A DNA stretch of 64,000 bases from Nitratireductor sp. XY-223 (GTDB lineage: Bacteria > Pseudomonadota > Alphaproteobacteria > Rhizobiales > Rhizobiaceae), in NCBI RefSeq assembly GCF_004959855.1, contig NZ_SPNT01000006.1:271011-335010 (forward strand). Direction: 5' to 3'. A program made the position numbers and the translations under genes. Numbering within the stretch: position 1 is the first letter of the stretch; the number at the start of each line of letters is the position of its first letter. Below, piece after piece: positions 18,801-28,200 of this stretch. The notes below the pieces were generated by a model. It was not told the DNA's origin, did not search any database, and saw nothing but the letters and a program-made list of their open reading frames with translations.

Positions 18801-19688
18801 ATGGCATCGGTCCCCTTCGATCAGCTTGAGGGCGAGATTTGGTACAATGGTGAGTTTGTTCCGTGGCAGGATGCGAAGCTGCACGTGCTGTCGCACGGCC
18901 TGCACTATGCGAGCTCCGTGTTCGAAGGCGAGCGGGCTTATGGCGGTGTGATCTTCAAGCTGCGCGAGCATACCGAGCGGTTGCACAAGTCGGCCAAACT
19001 GCTGGGGTTTGAAATTCCCTACAGCGTCGAGGAAATCGACGACGCCTGCAACGAGCTGCTGAAACGCCAGGGTTTCGAGGACGCCTATGTGCGGCCGGTC
19101 GCATGGCGGGGCAGCGAGATGATGGGCGTGTCGGCGCAGCACAACCGGATCAACCTCGCCATCGCCATCTGGCAGTGGCCGTCCTACTTCAAGCCGGAGG
19201 AACGGCTCAAGGGCATCCGTCTCGACATGGCCAAGTACCGCCGCCCGGATCCCAGGACGATCCCGAGCGAATCCAAGGCGGCGGGCCTTTACATGATCTG
19301 CACGCTGTCCAAGCACGAGGCCGAGAGCAAGGGCTACGCGGATTCGCTGATGCTCGACTGGCGCGGCCGCGTGGCCGAAGCCACGGGCGCCAACATATTC
19401 TTCGTCAAGGACGGCGTTATCCACACGCCGACACCGGACTGTTTCCTCGACGGCATCACGCGGCGCACGGTCATCGATCTCGCCCGGAAACGCGGCTACG
19501 AGATCGTCGAGCGGGCGATCATGCCGGAGGAGATGGAAGACTTCGAGGAGTGCTTCCTGACCGGCACCGCTGCCGAGGTCACGCCCGTGTCCGAGATCGG
19601 CCCCTACCGGTTTTCCGTCGGAGAAATCACGACGAACCTGGTGAACGACTACATGAAGGCCGTCCAGCCGGTGCGCGAGGCAGCCTGA
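18801..19688 (+). CDS. ilvE: Branched-chain-amino-acid aminotransferase
   Basis: Encodes 295 residues, class IV PLP aminotransferase. It interconverts Leu, Ile and Val with their 2-oxo acids using glutamate. The PLP lysine is K159 in PSESKAAGLYM; the substrate-loop arginine region AYVRPVAWRG and the PLP-phosphate loop DGITRRTVIDLA, plus FLTGTAAEVTPV, are intact. Divergent from the MarR gene; a TTGACA at 18676 may be its -35 but no convincing -10 is seen. Confidence 0.95.
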   Translation: MASVPFDQLEGEIWYNGEFVPWQDAKLHVLSHGLHYASSVFEGERAYGGVIFKLREHTERLHKSAKLLGFEIPYSVEEIDDACNELLKRQGFEDAYVRPVAWRGSEMMGVSAQHNRINLAIAIWQWPSYFKPEERLKGIRLDMAKYRRPDPRTIPSESKAAGLYMICTLSKHEAESKGYADSLMLDWRGRVAEATGANIFFVKDGVIHTPTPDCFLDGITRRTVIDLARKRGYEIVERAIMPEEMEDFEECFLTGTAAEVTPVSEIGPYRFSVGEITTNLVNDYMKAVQPVREAA

Positions 19689-19713
19689 ATCAACGTCGCC
19701 TCAGAGCATTGAC

Positions 19714-19750
19714 GGGCGCGCGTCGGTCACAGGCGCGCGCCCTTTTGTTT
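19714..19750 (+). terminator. Rho-independent terminator of ilvE
   Basis: GGGCGCGCG (19714-19722) pairs with CGCGCGCCC (19734-19742) as a perfect 9-bp stem and is followed by TTTTGTTT. It begins 25 bases after the ilvE stop. Confidence 0.85.
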
Positions 19751-19812
19751 GCCAATCCGGCGCCGGGCGTGGCACATAGCCGGTGCGGCTCCTCTAGTTT
19801 CGGAAAAACATC

Positions 19813-20460
19813 ATGGGTCAGATCCAGGCCGGCATCGTTCCGGTCACCGACTTTCAGCAGAATTGCACCATCCTGTTCGACAGCGATACCAAACGCGGCG
19901 TGGTCGTCGATCCGGGCGGCGATGTCGCCGCGATCACGGACGTTCTGGAAAAGAACGGGATCGGAATCGATGCGATCTGGCTGACGCACGGTCACATCGA
20001 TCATGCCGGTGGCGCAATGGACCTGAAGGATGCGCTCGGGGTCGAGATCGTCGGGCCGCACAGGGATGACCTGAAGCTGCTGCAGGGGCTAGAGGACCAG
20101 GCAGCGATGTTCGGCCTCGACGGCGCGGTGCGCAACGTCATGCCGGACAAGTGGCTGGAGGAGGGGGAAACGGTTTCCTTCGAAGATCACGTGTTCGAGG
20201 TCTTTCACTGCCCGGGACACGCGCCCGGCCATGTGATTTTCTTCAACCGCAATGCCGGTTTCGCCCATGTCGGCGACGTGCTCTTCCGCGGCTCGATCGG
20301 ACGCACCGACCTGCCGGGCGGCAATCATCAGCAATTGCTGGATTCGATCCGCGACAAGGTGCTGCCATTGGGTGACGAAGTGGGCTTCATTTGCGGCCAC
20401 GGACCCGGCGGACGGATCGGCGAGGAGCGTCTCACCAACCCGTTTCTCAAGGGGATCTGA
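19813..20460 (+). CDS. MBL-fold metallohydrolase, glyoxalase II-like (YcbL type)
   Basis: Encodes 215 residues. The metal motif is LTHGHIDHAGG near residue 58, followed by a His in HCPGHAPGHV, an Asp in HVGDVLFRGSIGR and a final CGHGPG. The order and short length match the YcbL/type II glyoxalase-related hydrolases, which hydrolyse thioesters such as S-lactoylglutathione. The GRTDLPGG loop is also typical. Physiological substrate uncertain. Confidence 0.9.
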   Translation: MGQIQAGIVPVTDFQQNCTILFDSDTKRGVVVDPGGDVAAITDVLEKNGIGIDAIWLTHGHIDHAGGAMDLKDALGVEIVGPHRDDLKLLQGLEDQAAMFGLDGAVRNVMPDKWLEEGETVSFEDHVFEVFHCPGHAPGHVIFFNRNAGFAHVGDVLFRGSIGRTDLPGGNHQQLLDSIRDKVLPLGDEVGFICGHGPGGRIGEERLTNPFLKGI

Positions 20461-20472
20461 CCCCGATCCGCA

Positions 20473-20973
20473 TCAGCGCGCGACGCAGAAGTGGTCGTAG
20501 CCGTCATAGCCGCGGAACGTACCCGTTGCCGGATCGAATGAGCGGTAGCGCTGGGCGCAGTACCTGTACCATTCGTCGGTCCACGGCTCGATGGTTCCGG
20601 ACGTGTTCACCGACGATGGCGCCGGCGGATAGTAGTTCGGCGAGTGCGAGTAATCGTTGGGCGCCTGCGGATAATAATCCGGCTGCGGGTAGTAGTTCGG
20701 CCGCGGCGCGGGATTCGGCGGCTCGCTCAGTATCGCTCCGGCGATGATGGCACCGGCGGCAAGGCCGAGAACGCCGAGCAGCAACGCGTCGTCGTTGTTC
20801 TTCTGGATGACAACGGGTCCCCGGTGGCGTTTGTGATGCTTGTGTTTGTGGCCGTTCCAACCACCGTGATGGTGCGGGCGGCCGCGATCGTGCGCATGGG
20901 CCTGCGACAGCGGAGCGGCTGCGACTGCTGCGACGGCAAGTGCGGCGACGAGTACTTTAACTTGCTTTCCCAT
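20473..20973 (-). CDS. BA14K family protein, secreted
   Basis: Encodes 166 residues. A signal peptide ends near AHA; a His/Lys/Arg-rich stretch follows (residues about 30-55), then a Gly/Ala hydrophobic segment LLLGVLGLAAGAIIAGAIL, a Pro/Tyr repeat region with NYYPQPDYYPQAP-like units, and the C-terminal BA14K signature WYRYCAQRYRSFDPATGTF with paired Cys. BA14K is an immunoreactive lectin-like protein in Brucella. Its promoter carries the TGAACG tandem shared with two other secreted genes here. Confidence 0.88.
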   Translation of the reverse strand: MGKQVKVLVAALAVAAVAAAPLSQAHAHDRGRPHHHGGWNGHKHKHHKRHRGPVVIQKNNDDALLLGVLGLAAGAIIAGAILSEPPNPAPRPNYYPQPDYYPQAPNDYSHSPNYYPPAPSSVNTSGTIEPWTDEWYRYCAQRYRSFDPATGTFRGYDGYDHFCVAR

Positions 20974-21033
20974 CTTCCATGTTCCTCTCGGTGGCTTGCG
21001 ATTGGGTTGTGTTCGTAACGCTGGGTCTCAAGC

Positions 21034-21066
21034 TAGGAAACCCTGCCTGAACGCAAGCTGAACGGA
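21034..21066 (-). promoter_or_regulatory. Tandem CGTTCA box and -10 upstream of BA14K gene
   Basis: Two TGAACG hexamers at 21048-21053 and 21059-21064 are exactly 11 bases apart (CGTTCA repeats on the gene's own strand). About 11 bases downstream lies a -10-like CTAGCT. The proximal box is 75 bases from the start codon. The 11-bp phase is the spacing used by OmpR/PhoB-type dimers. Confidence 0.5.
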
Positions 21067-21087
21067 CTGCAAGAGGCGGTAGAATGC

Positions 21088-21120
21088 AAAAAAGGGCGCC
21101 GCGGATTGCTCCGGGCGCCC
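21088..21120 (-). terminator. Rho-independent terminator of the 97-aa secreted protein gene
   Basis: On the minus strand GGGCGCC and GGCGCCC (21114-21120 and 21094-21100) pair around an inner CGGA/TCCG stem with a GCAA loop, followed by TTTTTT (21088-21093). It lies 22 bases past the stop at 21143. Confidence 0.85.
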
Positions 21121-21142
21121 GGCCGAATGCGTATGCCTTCCT

Positions 21143-21436
21143 TTATGAGCCGTTGGCCAGCGCGCCGCCGATGATGGCGCCCGCGGCAAAGCCGAGCAGA
21201 CCCATCGCCGCAGCGTTGTTCTTGCCCTTGTGGACGACGACCGGCGGCTTTTTGTAATAGCCGCGCGGATAGTGCACCCTCGGGCCTTTCTTGTAGTAGC
21301 CGGGGCCGCCTTTGTGGACGTGGTGCCGGCCGCTTTCGGGGCCAGGCTTCGGGGCAGCCATGGCGCCGCTGACGGGAACGAGCGCCGTTGCAACGACGGC
21401 CGCGGTTGCGATTGCAGTTTTGGTCAAGATGTTCAT
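21143..21436 (-). CDS. Small secreted Gly/Tyr/Lys-rich protein, partial BA14K paralogue
   Basis: Encodes 97 residues. A signal peptide (cleavage near GAMAAP) is followed by a basic YKK/His-rich region and a C-terminal hydrophobic stretch MGLLGFAAGAIIGGAL. That stretch closely matches the segment in the neighbouring BA14K protein, but the Cys-containing BA14K domain is absent. Tandem position, shared segment and shared promoter box point to duplication and loss of the C-terminal domain. Probably a cell-envelope protein; function unknown. Confidence 0.75.
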   Translation of the reverse strand: MNILTKTAIATAAVVATALVPVSGAMAAPKPGPESGRHHVHKGGPGYYKKGPRVHYPRGYYKKPPVVVHKGKNNAAAMGLLGFAAGAIIGGALANGS

Positions 21437-21501
21437 CGTATCCGATCCTGTATCACGTTGATCGAGGGCAGAAGATCCCTCTGTCTGGATCGGAAACTAT
21501 G

Positions 21502-21530
21502 CTTTGGTCTATGAACGCAAACTGAATGGA
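21502..21530 (-). promoter_or_regulatory. Tandem CGTTCA box and -10 upstream of the 97-aa gene
   Basis: TGAACG (21512-21517) and TGAATG (21523-21528) are 11 bases apart, with a -10-like CATAGT ten bases downstream on the minus strand. The proximal box is 76 bases from the start codon, nearly the same distance as at the BA14K gene. Confidence 0.5.
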
Positions 21531-21575
21531 AGTCGTTGAGTTATTAAATAAAATTAATGTATGTGTATGCTTCGG

Positions 21576-21600
21576 GTTGCCCGGCCGCCGACCGGGCAAC
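21576..21600. repeat. 9-bp inverted repeat after the cold-shock gene
   Basis: GTTGCCCGG (21576-21584) and CCGGGCAAC (21592-21600) form a perfect stem with a 7-base loop just beyond the csp stop. No U-run follows on either strand, so it may be a Rho-independent terminator only in a loose sense, or a 3'-end protecting hairpin. Confidence 0.5.
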
Positions 21601-21616
21601 GCTGACTTCCGGCCAA

Positions 21617-21832
21617 TTACTCGACGATCGTCAGATTAACGGCCTTGGGTCCCTTGCCGCGACGATCCGGTTCGGTCTCGAAGCTCACCTTCTGGTTCTC
21701 CATCAGTGTCTCCAGGCCCGAATCCTTCAAGGCCGAAATGTGTACGAAAATATCAGATTCACCGGTATCCGGCTTGATGAAGCCGAAGCCCTTATCGGTA
21801 TTGAAAAACTTTACAGTGCCAGTTTCGGCCAT
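21617..21832 (-). CDS. Cold-shock protein, CspA family
   Basis: Encodes 71 residues, a single cold-shock domain. RNP1 (KGFGFIKPD) and RNP2 (DIFVHIS) are both present, so it should bind single-stranded RNA/DNA as a chaperone. The ATG at 21832 has GAGG upstream. Several csp paralogues are usual in rhizobia, so no specific cspA number is assigned. The long upstream gap would accommodate a structured 5' leader as in cold-inducible csp genes. Confidence 0.93.
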   Translation of the reverse strand: MAETGTVKFFNTDKGFGFIKPDTGESDIFVHISALKDSGLETLMENQKVSFETEPDRRGKGPKAVNLTIVE

Positions 21833-22255
21833 TCTGTCAGGTCCTCTGTTGTCCGCCGGCGTCACGCCCGCGCGTCCTCGGTTTCACCCGTCAAACGGGT
21901 GCGGCAGGCAGTTCTCGAAAATTGCGGAAAGGTCCCTGTTATCGTGATCCCTGATGCTCATTCAGCACGTGTTTCGACCACCCGGATTATTATGCGTCTC
22001 CGGTCCGCATCGCTATCAGTAGGTTTTCCCGTGTTCGCAAATTGCCCGAACGGGCGACACAGTGGGCCAGCCTGAAGAAATAAGCAAGAAAAAGTTTTGT
22101 GACGGTTTCGTATTGCAACTCACAGAATGAAACCGGGCATCCCCCGGGGCAGCGGCGCTTCGAACAGGTCCCGGTTGCCAAAGGTTGAATAATATCAAGG
22201 TAAAGCCCGCGTTAACGGGACCGGTCGATATGGACGCGTATCGGGCGGGCAGACG
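21833..22255. other. Intergenic region upstream of csp, no gene seen
   Basis: About 420 bases without a supported ORF. It contains a short hairpin CACCCG/CGGGTG at 21886-21902 within the likely csp leader and AT-rich stretches around 22080-22110 and 22185-22200. It is the expected location of the csp promoter and 5'UTR. Confidence 0.5.
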
Positions 22256-23155
22256 TCACGACGCTTTCGCCTTTCCGGCGCGCCTACCTGTGGTTGCGGG
22301 TATGATTTCGACGGCAAGTATTGCCGCAAATATAAAAATACATCCCAGGTAACCGATACCGGCAATGCGTTCCGCCAGGAATATCGCGCCAAAAAGGGCG
22401 GCGAAAAGTGCTTCCGAAGACAGGAATATCGCGGCCTGCGCCGAGGTCGTGTATCGCTGGCCGACGGCCTGCAGCGTGAATGCAAGACCGCTGGAGAACA
22501 CGCCGGAATAGACGATCTCAGGAGCGGCATCGAGGATCGCCCGGAATTCGATCGGTTCGGTGGCGACCGCGGCGACAAATCCGAGCGCCGCGCAAACCGC
22601 GAACTGCACCGCCGACAGGGTCAGCGGCCGTCCGGTTCGCGTGCCGTAGAGGCCGACGAGCAGAACCTGACAGGCCCAGAAGAAGGCACCGATGATCACC
22701 AGAACGTCGCCGCGGCTCATCGAAACGATGCTGCCGCCGCTCAACAGCCAGATGCCGGCGAAGGCCAGCAGGGCCGCGGGCCAGACAATCGGGTGCGGCT
22801 GCTGGCGCAGCACGCCGACCATGAGAAACGGGACGATGACGACGTAGAGGCCGGTCAGAAAACCGGCATTGGTGACCGTGGTGGTCAACAGGCCGACCTG
22901 CTGGAATGCCATGCCGACCAGGAGCACAATTCCGATCCAGACAAAACCCGTCCAGTCCGAGCGGGACAAGGGAGCCGTCGCATATCTGGATTCGCGCAGC
23001 GCGAAGGGCAGCACCGAAAGGGTCGCCAGCGCGAAGCGCAGACTGACGAAGAGCATGGGGCCAATGGCGTCCATGGCCGTGCTCTGGGCAACGAAGCCCA
23101 TGCCCCAGACAGCCCCTGCCAGCAACAGCAGCAAATTTGCCTTTGCGCGATTCAT
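22256..23155 (-). CDS. EamA/DMT-superfamily transporter
   Basis: Encodes 299 residues with ten hydrophobic helices in two EamA repeats. The first repeat opens NLLLLLAGAVWGMGFVAQS, and the second contains GDVLVIIGAFFWACQVLL; LSSEALFAALFGAIFLAERI is the usual end-of-repeat motif. The ATG at 23155 is chosen; the upstream frame extension is untranslated. DMT members export metabolites or amino acids; the substrate is not predictable. Confidence 0.9.
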   Translation of the reverse strand: MNRAKANLLLLLAGAVWGMGFVAQSTAMDAIGPMLFVSLRFALATLSVLPFALRESRYATAPLSRSDWTGFVWIGIVLLVGMAFQQVGLLTTTVTNAGFLTGLYVVIVPFLMVGVLRQQPHPIVWPAALLAFAGIWLLSGGSIVSMSRGDVLVIIGAFFWACQVLLVGLYGTRTGRPLTLSAVQFAVCAALGFVAAVATEPIEFRAILDAAPEIVYSGVFSSGLAFTLQAVGQRYTTSAQAAIFLSSEALFAALFGAIFLAERIAGIGYLGCIFIFAAILAVEIIPATTGRRAGKAKAS

Positions 23156-23271
23156 CGGTATTGACCTTGCTCGAAACAGTCCGGACGCGGACGTCCGGAT
23201 CCGGAGACCTGCTCTATCAGCGCATTTTCGCGGCGGCAAGAGGCGGGCGGCAAACGGCGCCGGGGCCGGCG

Positions 23272-23775
23272 CTAGACGTCCTTCAGGTAGAGCTTCAGAC
23301 GCTCCAGGTTGGCACCGAAATCGAGGCGGCCGAGCTGGGCGCGCGCATAGGCGATCACGCCGGTGCGACCGTCGTCCATGGAGACCAGCTCGATGCTGAT
23401 AAGATCCGGGAACCGCATTGTCGGCGAATAGGTCACGTAGCGCAGGTGCGTGGGATCGTCGCCGTTGTCGACGCGGCGCGCGAGCGGATCAACCGCCTCG
23501 ATGCGGCCGGCCAATTTGTCGGCGATGGCCTGCGGCGGCGCATCAAGGGCCGGCAACTCGAGGTCGCAGTTCCCGCGCAGGCCCCCTGTGCAGGCAAGGG
23601 CGTCGTTGGCGGTCGGGCTGCGCCTTATCTCGACAAGGTCGAGCCGACCGCGATCGGGCGAACCAGCGACAAGCAGCCAGCTCCTCTCGCGACCGTAGAC
23701 AAGGAACACAAGCGCGGCACAAAGGATGATGGCCGCGACAATCGCGAGCGCGACAAACAGATACTTCAATGACAA
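23272..23775 (-). CDS. DUF1499 domain-containing protein
   Basis: Encodes 167 residues. One N-terminal membrane helix (residues about 5-27) anchors a periplasmic or cytosolic domain with the DUF1499 hallmarks RSPTANDALAC, RYVTYSPTMRFPDLISIE and the terminal QLGRLDFGANLERLKLYL. Function of the family is unknown. The stop lies 116 bases from the DMT gene; the start is six bases from the PQQ dehydrogenase stop, so the two may be co-transcribed. Confidence 0.8.
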   Translation of the reverse strand: MSLKYLFVALAIVAAIILCAALVFLVYGRERSWLLVAGSPDRGRLDLVEIRRSPTANDALACTGGLRGNCDLELPALDAPPQAIADKLAGRIEAVDPLARRVDNGDDPTHLRYVTYSPTMRFPDLISIELVSMDDGRTGVIAYARAQLGRLDFGANLERLKLYLKDV

Positions 23776-23781
23776 CCCCGA

Positions 23782-24915
23782 TTACTGGCGCGAAATGCGC
23801 AGGATAACGCCATCCGAATCATCTGTCAGGACCAGCAGCGCGCCGTCGGGTGCGGCGATCACGTCGCGCATGCGTCCGTAGCGGTCCTGCAACAGCCGTT
23901 CCTCGCCGACAATGTTTCCCGCCGCATCGCGGTCAATACGCACGAGCATCTGGTCCTTCAGAGCCGTCACGAGGAAGTCGCCGTCCCATTCGGGGAACAT
24001 GGCGCCGCGATAAACGGCCAAAGCGCCGGGCGCAATGGACGGGTCCCAGTAGTAGATCGGTTGCTGGTAGCCGCTGGCCTCGGTGCCGATGCCGATCTTG
24101 GCGCCGGAGTAGTGCCGGCCGTAGGATATGACCGGCCAGCCGAAATTGAGGCCGGGTTCGGGACGGTTGATCTCGTCGCCGCCCCGGGCGCCGTGCTCTA
24201 CGGTGTAGAGGACGTTGGTCTTGGTGTCGAAATCGATGCCCTGCGCGTTGCGGTGCCCCTTGGACCAGAGTTCCGGCAGCGCATTATCCGCGTTCGCATA
24301 GGGATTATCCGACGGGATCGAGCCGTCGGGATTGATGCGCAGCACGGCACCGGCATGGTCCATCGGGTCCTGGGCCCGGTCGCCGTCGCCGCGATCGCCG
24401 ATCGTGAAAAACAGGCTGCCGTCATCGGCCACGGCGATGCGTGAACCGAAATGCCGGCCGCCGCGTGACTTGCGATCCATGGAAAACAGGACGGTGACAT
24501 CGTCGAGACGCGCCTGCGATCCGTTGCGCACCAGGTTTGCCCGTGCCAGGGCCGTGCCCGCGCCGCCCCGGCCGGGCTCGGAATAGGTGAAATAGATAAC
24601 GCCGCTGGTATCGAAATCACCGGAAAGCGCCACATCCAGCAGGCCGCCCTGGCCCCCGGTGGCGATCTTCGGCAGCCCGGAAATCGGTGCGGAGACCTTG
24701 CCATCCTTGACGAGCCGCATGCGGCCAGGCCGCTCGGTCACCAGATAGGTGCCGTCGGGCAGCACCGCCACGCCCCAGGGGTGTTCGAGACCGGTCGCAA
24801 CCGTGTCGACATTGATGGCGACCTTGTCGGTGTTGTAGGCGTCCGTGGCGCCGGCCGGCGCCGTCAGGAAAAGAGCGGTCGCAACGGCAATGGCCAGACC
24901 GGGTTTGCGTGTCAT
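23782..24915 (-). CDS. PQQ-dependent sugar dehydrogenase (YliI/Asd type), periplasmic
   Basis: Encodes 377 residues with a cleavable signal peptide (core AIAVATALFLTAPAGA). The six-bladed beta-propeller of soluble aldose dehydrogenases is indicated by LEHPWGVAVLPDGTYLVTERPGRM, GGQGGLLDVALSGDF, HFGSRIAVADDGSLFFTIGDRG and NFGWPVISYGRHYSG, which form the PQQ and Ca-binding pocket. It should oxidise aldose sugars in the periplasm. No PQQ synthesis genes lie in the window. Confidence 0.92.
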   Translation of the reverse strand: MTRKPGLAIAVATALFLTAPAGATDAYNTDKVAINVDTVATGLEHPWGVAVLPDGTYLVTERPGRMRLVKDGKVSAPISGLPKIATGGQGGLLDVALSGDFDTSGVIYFTYSEPGRGGAGTALARANLVRNGSQARLDDVTVLFSMDRKSRGGRHFGSRIAVADDGSLFFTIGDRGDGDRAQDPMDHAGAVLRINPDGSIPSDNPYANADNALPELWSKGHRNAQGIDFDTKTNVLYTVEHGARGGDEINRPEPGLNFGWPVISYGRHYSGAKIGIGTEASGYQQPIYYWDPSIAPGALAVYRGAMFPEWDGDFLVTALKDQMLVRIDRDAAGNIVGEERLLQDRYGRMRDVIAAPDGALLVLTDDSDGVILRISRQ

Positions 24916-24943
24916 GTTCTGCCTCGTCCTATCTCGATTGAGA

Positions 24944-25180
24944 CTATTGTGGGCGAGAACATAGGGCCTGACCAGATGAGTTAAAGACCGGGGCAGCCTC
25001 GGCCTTGCCCTCCGCTTGGATACATTGCGCCTGGAGCGGCCGGTCGAGCGGTTTTGCCTCTACGACGAGATCGCCGAGCATGACAATGGAGGCGAAAACG
25101 GCAAGCGCGGCCAGATTGAACCTCCAGCGCGCACGCTTGGTTTCACGATTCCGGTCCAGATAGTCGGCGTCGAGTTCCAT
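24944..25180 (-). CDS. Small single-pass membrane protein, unknown
   Basis: Encodes 78 residues from the ATG at 25180, which has a strong GGAGG seven bases upstream, supporting that it is real. It consists of a charged N-terminus (ELDADYLDRNRETKRARWR), one membrane helix (about residues 24-42) and a 35-residue tail with two Cys. It precedes the PQQ dehydrogenase by 28 bases and could be co-transcribed. I recognise no family. Confidence 0.6.
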   Translation of the reverse strand: MELDADYLDRNRETKRARWRFNLAALAVFASIVMLGDLVVEAKPLDRPLQAQCIQAEGKAEAAPVFNSSGQALCSRPQ

Positions 25181-25213
25181 GATCTGCCCTCCGATCCGCA
25201 TCTCGGTCCTGGT

Positions 25214-25274
25214 GGCACGCCGCGGGCATTGCCGCCGGTCGTGGGGTGGGTGACAGCGGTGCCCGCGGCGTGCC
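25214..25274. repeat. Perfect 14-bp inverted repeat in intergenic region
   Basis: GGCACGCCGCGGGC at 25214-25227 is exactly inverted at 25261-25274 with a 33-base spacer that partly continues the pairing. It lies just upstream of the small membrane protein gene. No U-run follows, so it is not a classical terminator. It may be a palindromic repeat element or a structured leader. Confidence 0.7.
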
Positions 25275-25423
25275 GGTGCCGGTCCAGCCGGTGGGACGAT
25301 GAAACAGGCCGAAATGGACGCCAGGGCGACGGAATTTAGGCAGACACGGACATTTGTCGTGTTTAAAGTGTGGCAGGCATTAATTCGCTGTAAGGTGGCA
25401 GCGGTCCGCAGCGAAGATTGCCG

Positions 25424-26230
25424 TCAGGCGGCGCCGCGCCGGAAAAGCTGCGAAAAATCCGTCGGCGCGAGCTGCGGGCGGGCAAGCGCGTAGCCCTGGA
25501 CCAGGTCGGCGCCGGCCCCCCAGGCGAGTTCCACCTGGAAATCCTTCTCAAGCCCTTCGATGACGACGGTCGCGCCGTCTCGACGGAAGCGGGAAACCGC
25601 ATCCTTTAGCGCGGTAAAGCCGCTTTGGCTGTCCATCAGCCGCGCCACCCATTTGGCATCGAGCTTGATGAAATCCGGGCGGATCAGTTCAACCCGTCGC
25701 GCGTCGGACGACTGGGCACCGAAATCATCAACGGCGATCCTGAAACCGTATTCCCTCAGGCTCTCGACCAGATAGCGCACGCGGTTCGGAGACAGGGCGG
25801 GCTGCTCGGTCATCTCGCAAACGATATGGCGGCTGGCATGGCCACTGGCACCGACATCGGCTTTCAGGCGGCCGACCTGCGCGGCGACCTGACGGTTGCT
25901 CTCGTAGATGCCGGGATCGAAATTGAGAAACAGCAAAACATTTTCCGTCGGTTCAGCGGATGCGTTGATCAGGTGCATTTGCCGGCACAGCGCGTCGATC
26001 GCGATACGCTCCGCCTTGCCGACGCGTGAAAAGAACTCTGCCGGGCCAAAGGGCCGGCCGTTCAGGAAAAGGCGCAGAAGGCCTTCCATGCCGCGCAGGG
26101 CCAGCAAGCCCGAACCGTCGCGGCCGAGGATGGGTTGCAGCGCGGTCTTCAGAACGAACGGCCCGAAGGAACCGCTGCACGTGCCGTCGGCTTCCGGCAG
26201 GATGCGGCCGCTTTCCGTCTTCCCGGCCAT
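25424..26230 (-). CDS. EAL domain protein, c-di-GMP phosphodiesterase-like
   Basis: Encodes 268 residues, an isolated EAL domain. The signature Glu is in EGL (E49) rather than EAL. Other metal/catalytic positions look retained: N103 (FLNFDP), E139 (CEMTE), D168-D169 (VDDFG), K189 (FIKLD), E225/E228 (IEGLE) and Q245 (VQGY). It therefore could hydrolyse c-di-GMP to pGpG. It lacks any sensory or GGDEF domain. The spacing and lack of neighbours suggest a monocistronic gene. Confidence 0.88.
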   Translation of the reverse strand: MAGKTESGRILPEADGTCSGSFGPFVLKTALQPILGRDGSGLLALRGMEGLLRLFLNGRPFGPAEFFSRVGKAERIAIDALCRQMHLINASAEPTENVLLFLNFDPGIYESNRQVAAQVGRLKADVGASGHASRHIVCEMTEQPALSPNRVRYLVESLREYGFRIAVDDFGAQSSDARRVELIRPDFIKLDAKWVARLMDSQSGFTALKDAVSRFRRDGATVVIEGLEKDFQVELAWGAGADLVQGYALARPQLAPTDFSQLFRRGAA

Positions 26231-26307
26231 TTCCGCTCCCAGAGGTCATCTCCTGATACACCGGGCCGCAAAATGCGGTCCCGGCCGGCTTGAACTTCTC
26301 GCCGTGA

Positions 26308-27582
<1,275 letters not shown>

Positions 27583-27611
27583 GGCGGCGCCGCGATCGCG
27601 GGGATGATGCA

Positions 27612-27640
27612 TTGACAGCCCATTTATATAACTTTTATGT
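27612..27640 (+). promoter_or_regulatory. Sigma-70-type promoter of the YciI-like gene
   Basis: TTGACA at 27612-27617 and TTATGT at 27635-27640 are separated by 17 bases in a notably AT-rich stretch, 47 bases upstream of the start codon. The -35 is a perfect consensus. Confidence 0.6.
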
Positions 27641-27686
27641 TAAATAACTGCTCTGTTAATATAAGCGCACGATGGGAGGAAATGGC

Positions 27687-27998
27687 ATGCCGAATTTCGT
27701 ATACGCCTATCATGGCGGCAAGCCTCCGGAATCGCCCGAAGAGGGCGCCAAGGTGATGGCCGCATGGAATGCATGGTTCGAAGCGCTCGGCGCGGCCGTC
27801 GTTGACGGCGGTGCACCGGTCGGCGCGTCCAAAACGGTGTCGTCGGGCGGCGTTAGCGATGGCGGCGGGGCCAATCCGCTGTCCGGCTATTCGATCGTCA
27901 GTGCCGACAATATCGACGCCGCGGTCGAGATGGCGAAGGGCTGCCCGATCCTCGAAGGCGGCGGCAGTATCGAGGTCGCAGAGGCGATGGAAATGTAG
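27687..27998 (+). CDS. YciI/DGPF-domain family protein
   Basis: Encodes 103 residues from the ATG at 27687; the ATG at 27672 overlaps the Shine-Dalgarno GGGAGG that serves the later one. The ferredoxin-like YCII fold is suggested by FVYAYHGG, KVMAAWNAWFEALGAAVVDGG and the C-terminal SGYSIVSADNIDAAVEMAKGCP followed by IEVAEAMEM. Such proteins are often linked to sigma-factor or stress genes, with no assigned reaction. It has its own promoter and terminator. Confidence 0.85.
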   Translation: MPNFVYAYHGGKPPESPEEGAKVMAAWNAWFEALGAAVVDGGAPVGASKTVSSGGVSDGGGANPLSGYSIVSADNIDAAVEMAKGCPILEGGGSIEVAEAMEM

Positions 27999-28043
27999 CC
28001 TCCAACACGGCCCGCAAGGCAGGCCAGACCGATCAACAATGAA

Positions 28044-28070
28044 AGCCGGCCGAAGGGCCGGTTTTCTTTT
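28044..28070 (+). terminator. Rho-independent terminator of the YciI-like gene
   Basis: CCGGCC (28046-28051) and GGCCGG (28056-28061) pair around a GAAG tetraloop and are followed directly by TTTTCTTTT. Confidence 0.88.
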
Positions 28071-28200
28071 GGCTACAACCGGGCCGGCACACCAGATTGT
28101 GAAGACGTATGAATTGTGCATCCGGCTCGGCGGATTATGATCTGCGGCCGAACGGACCGTGCAGCGGGGAACCTGCCTGAGCCGTTGCGGAGGACGAGAA

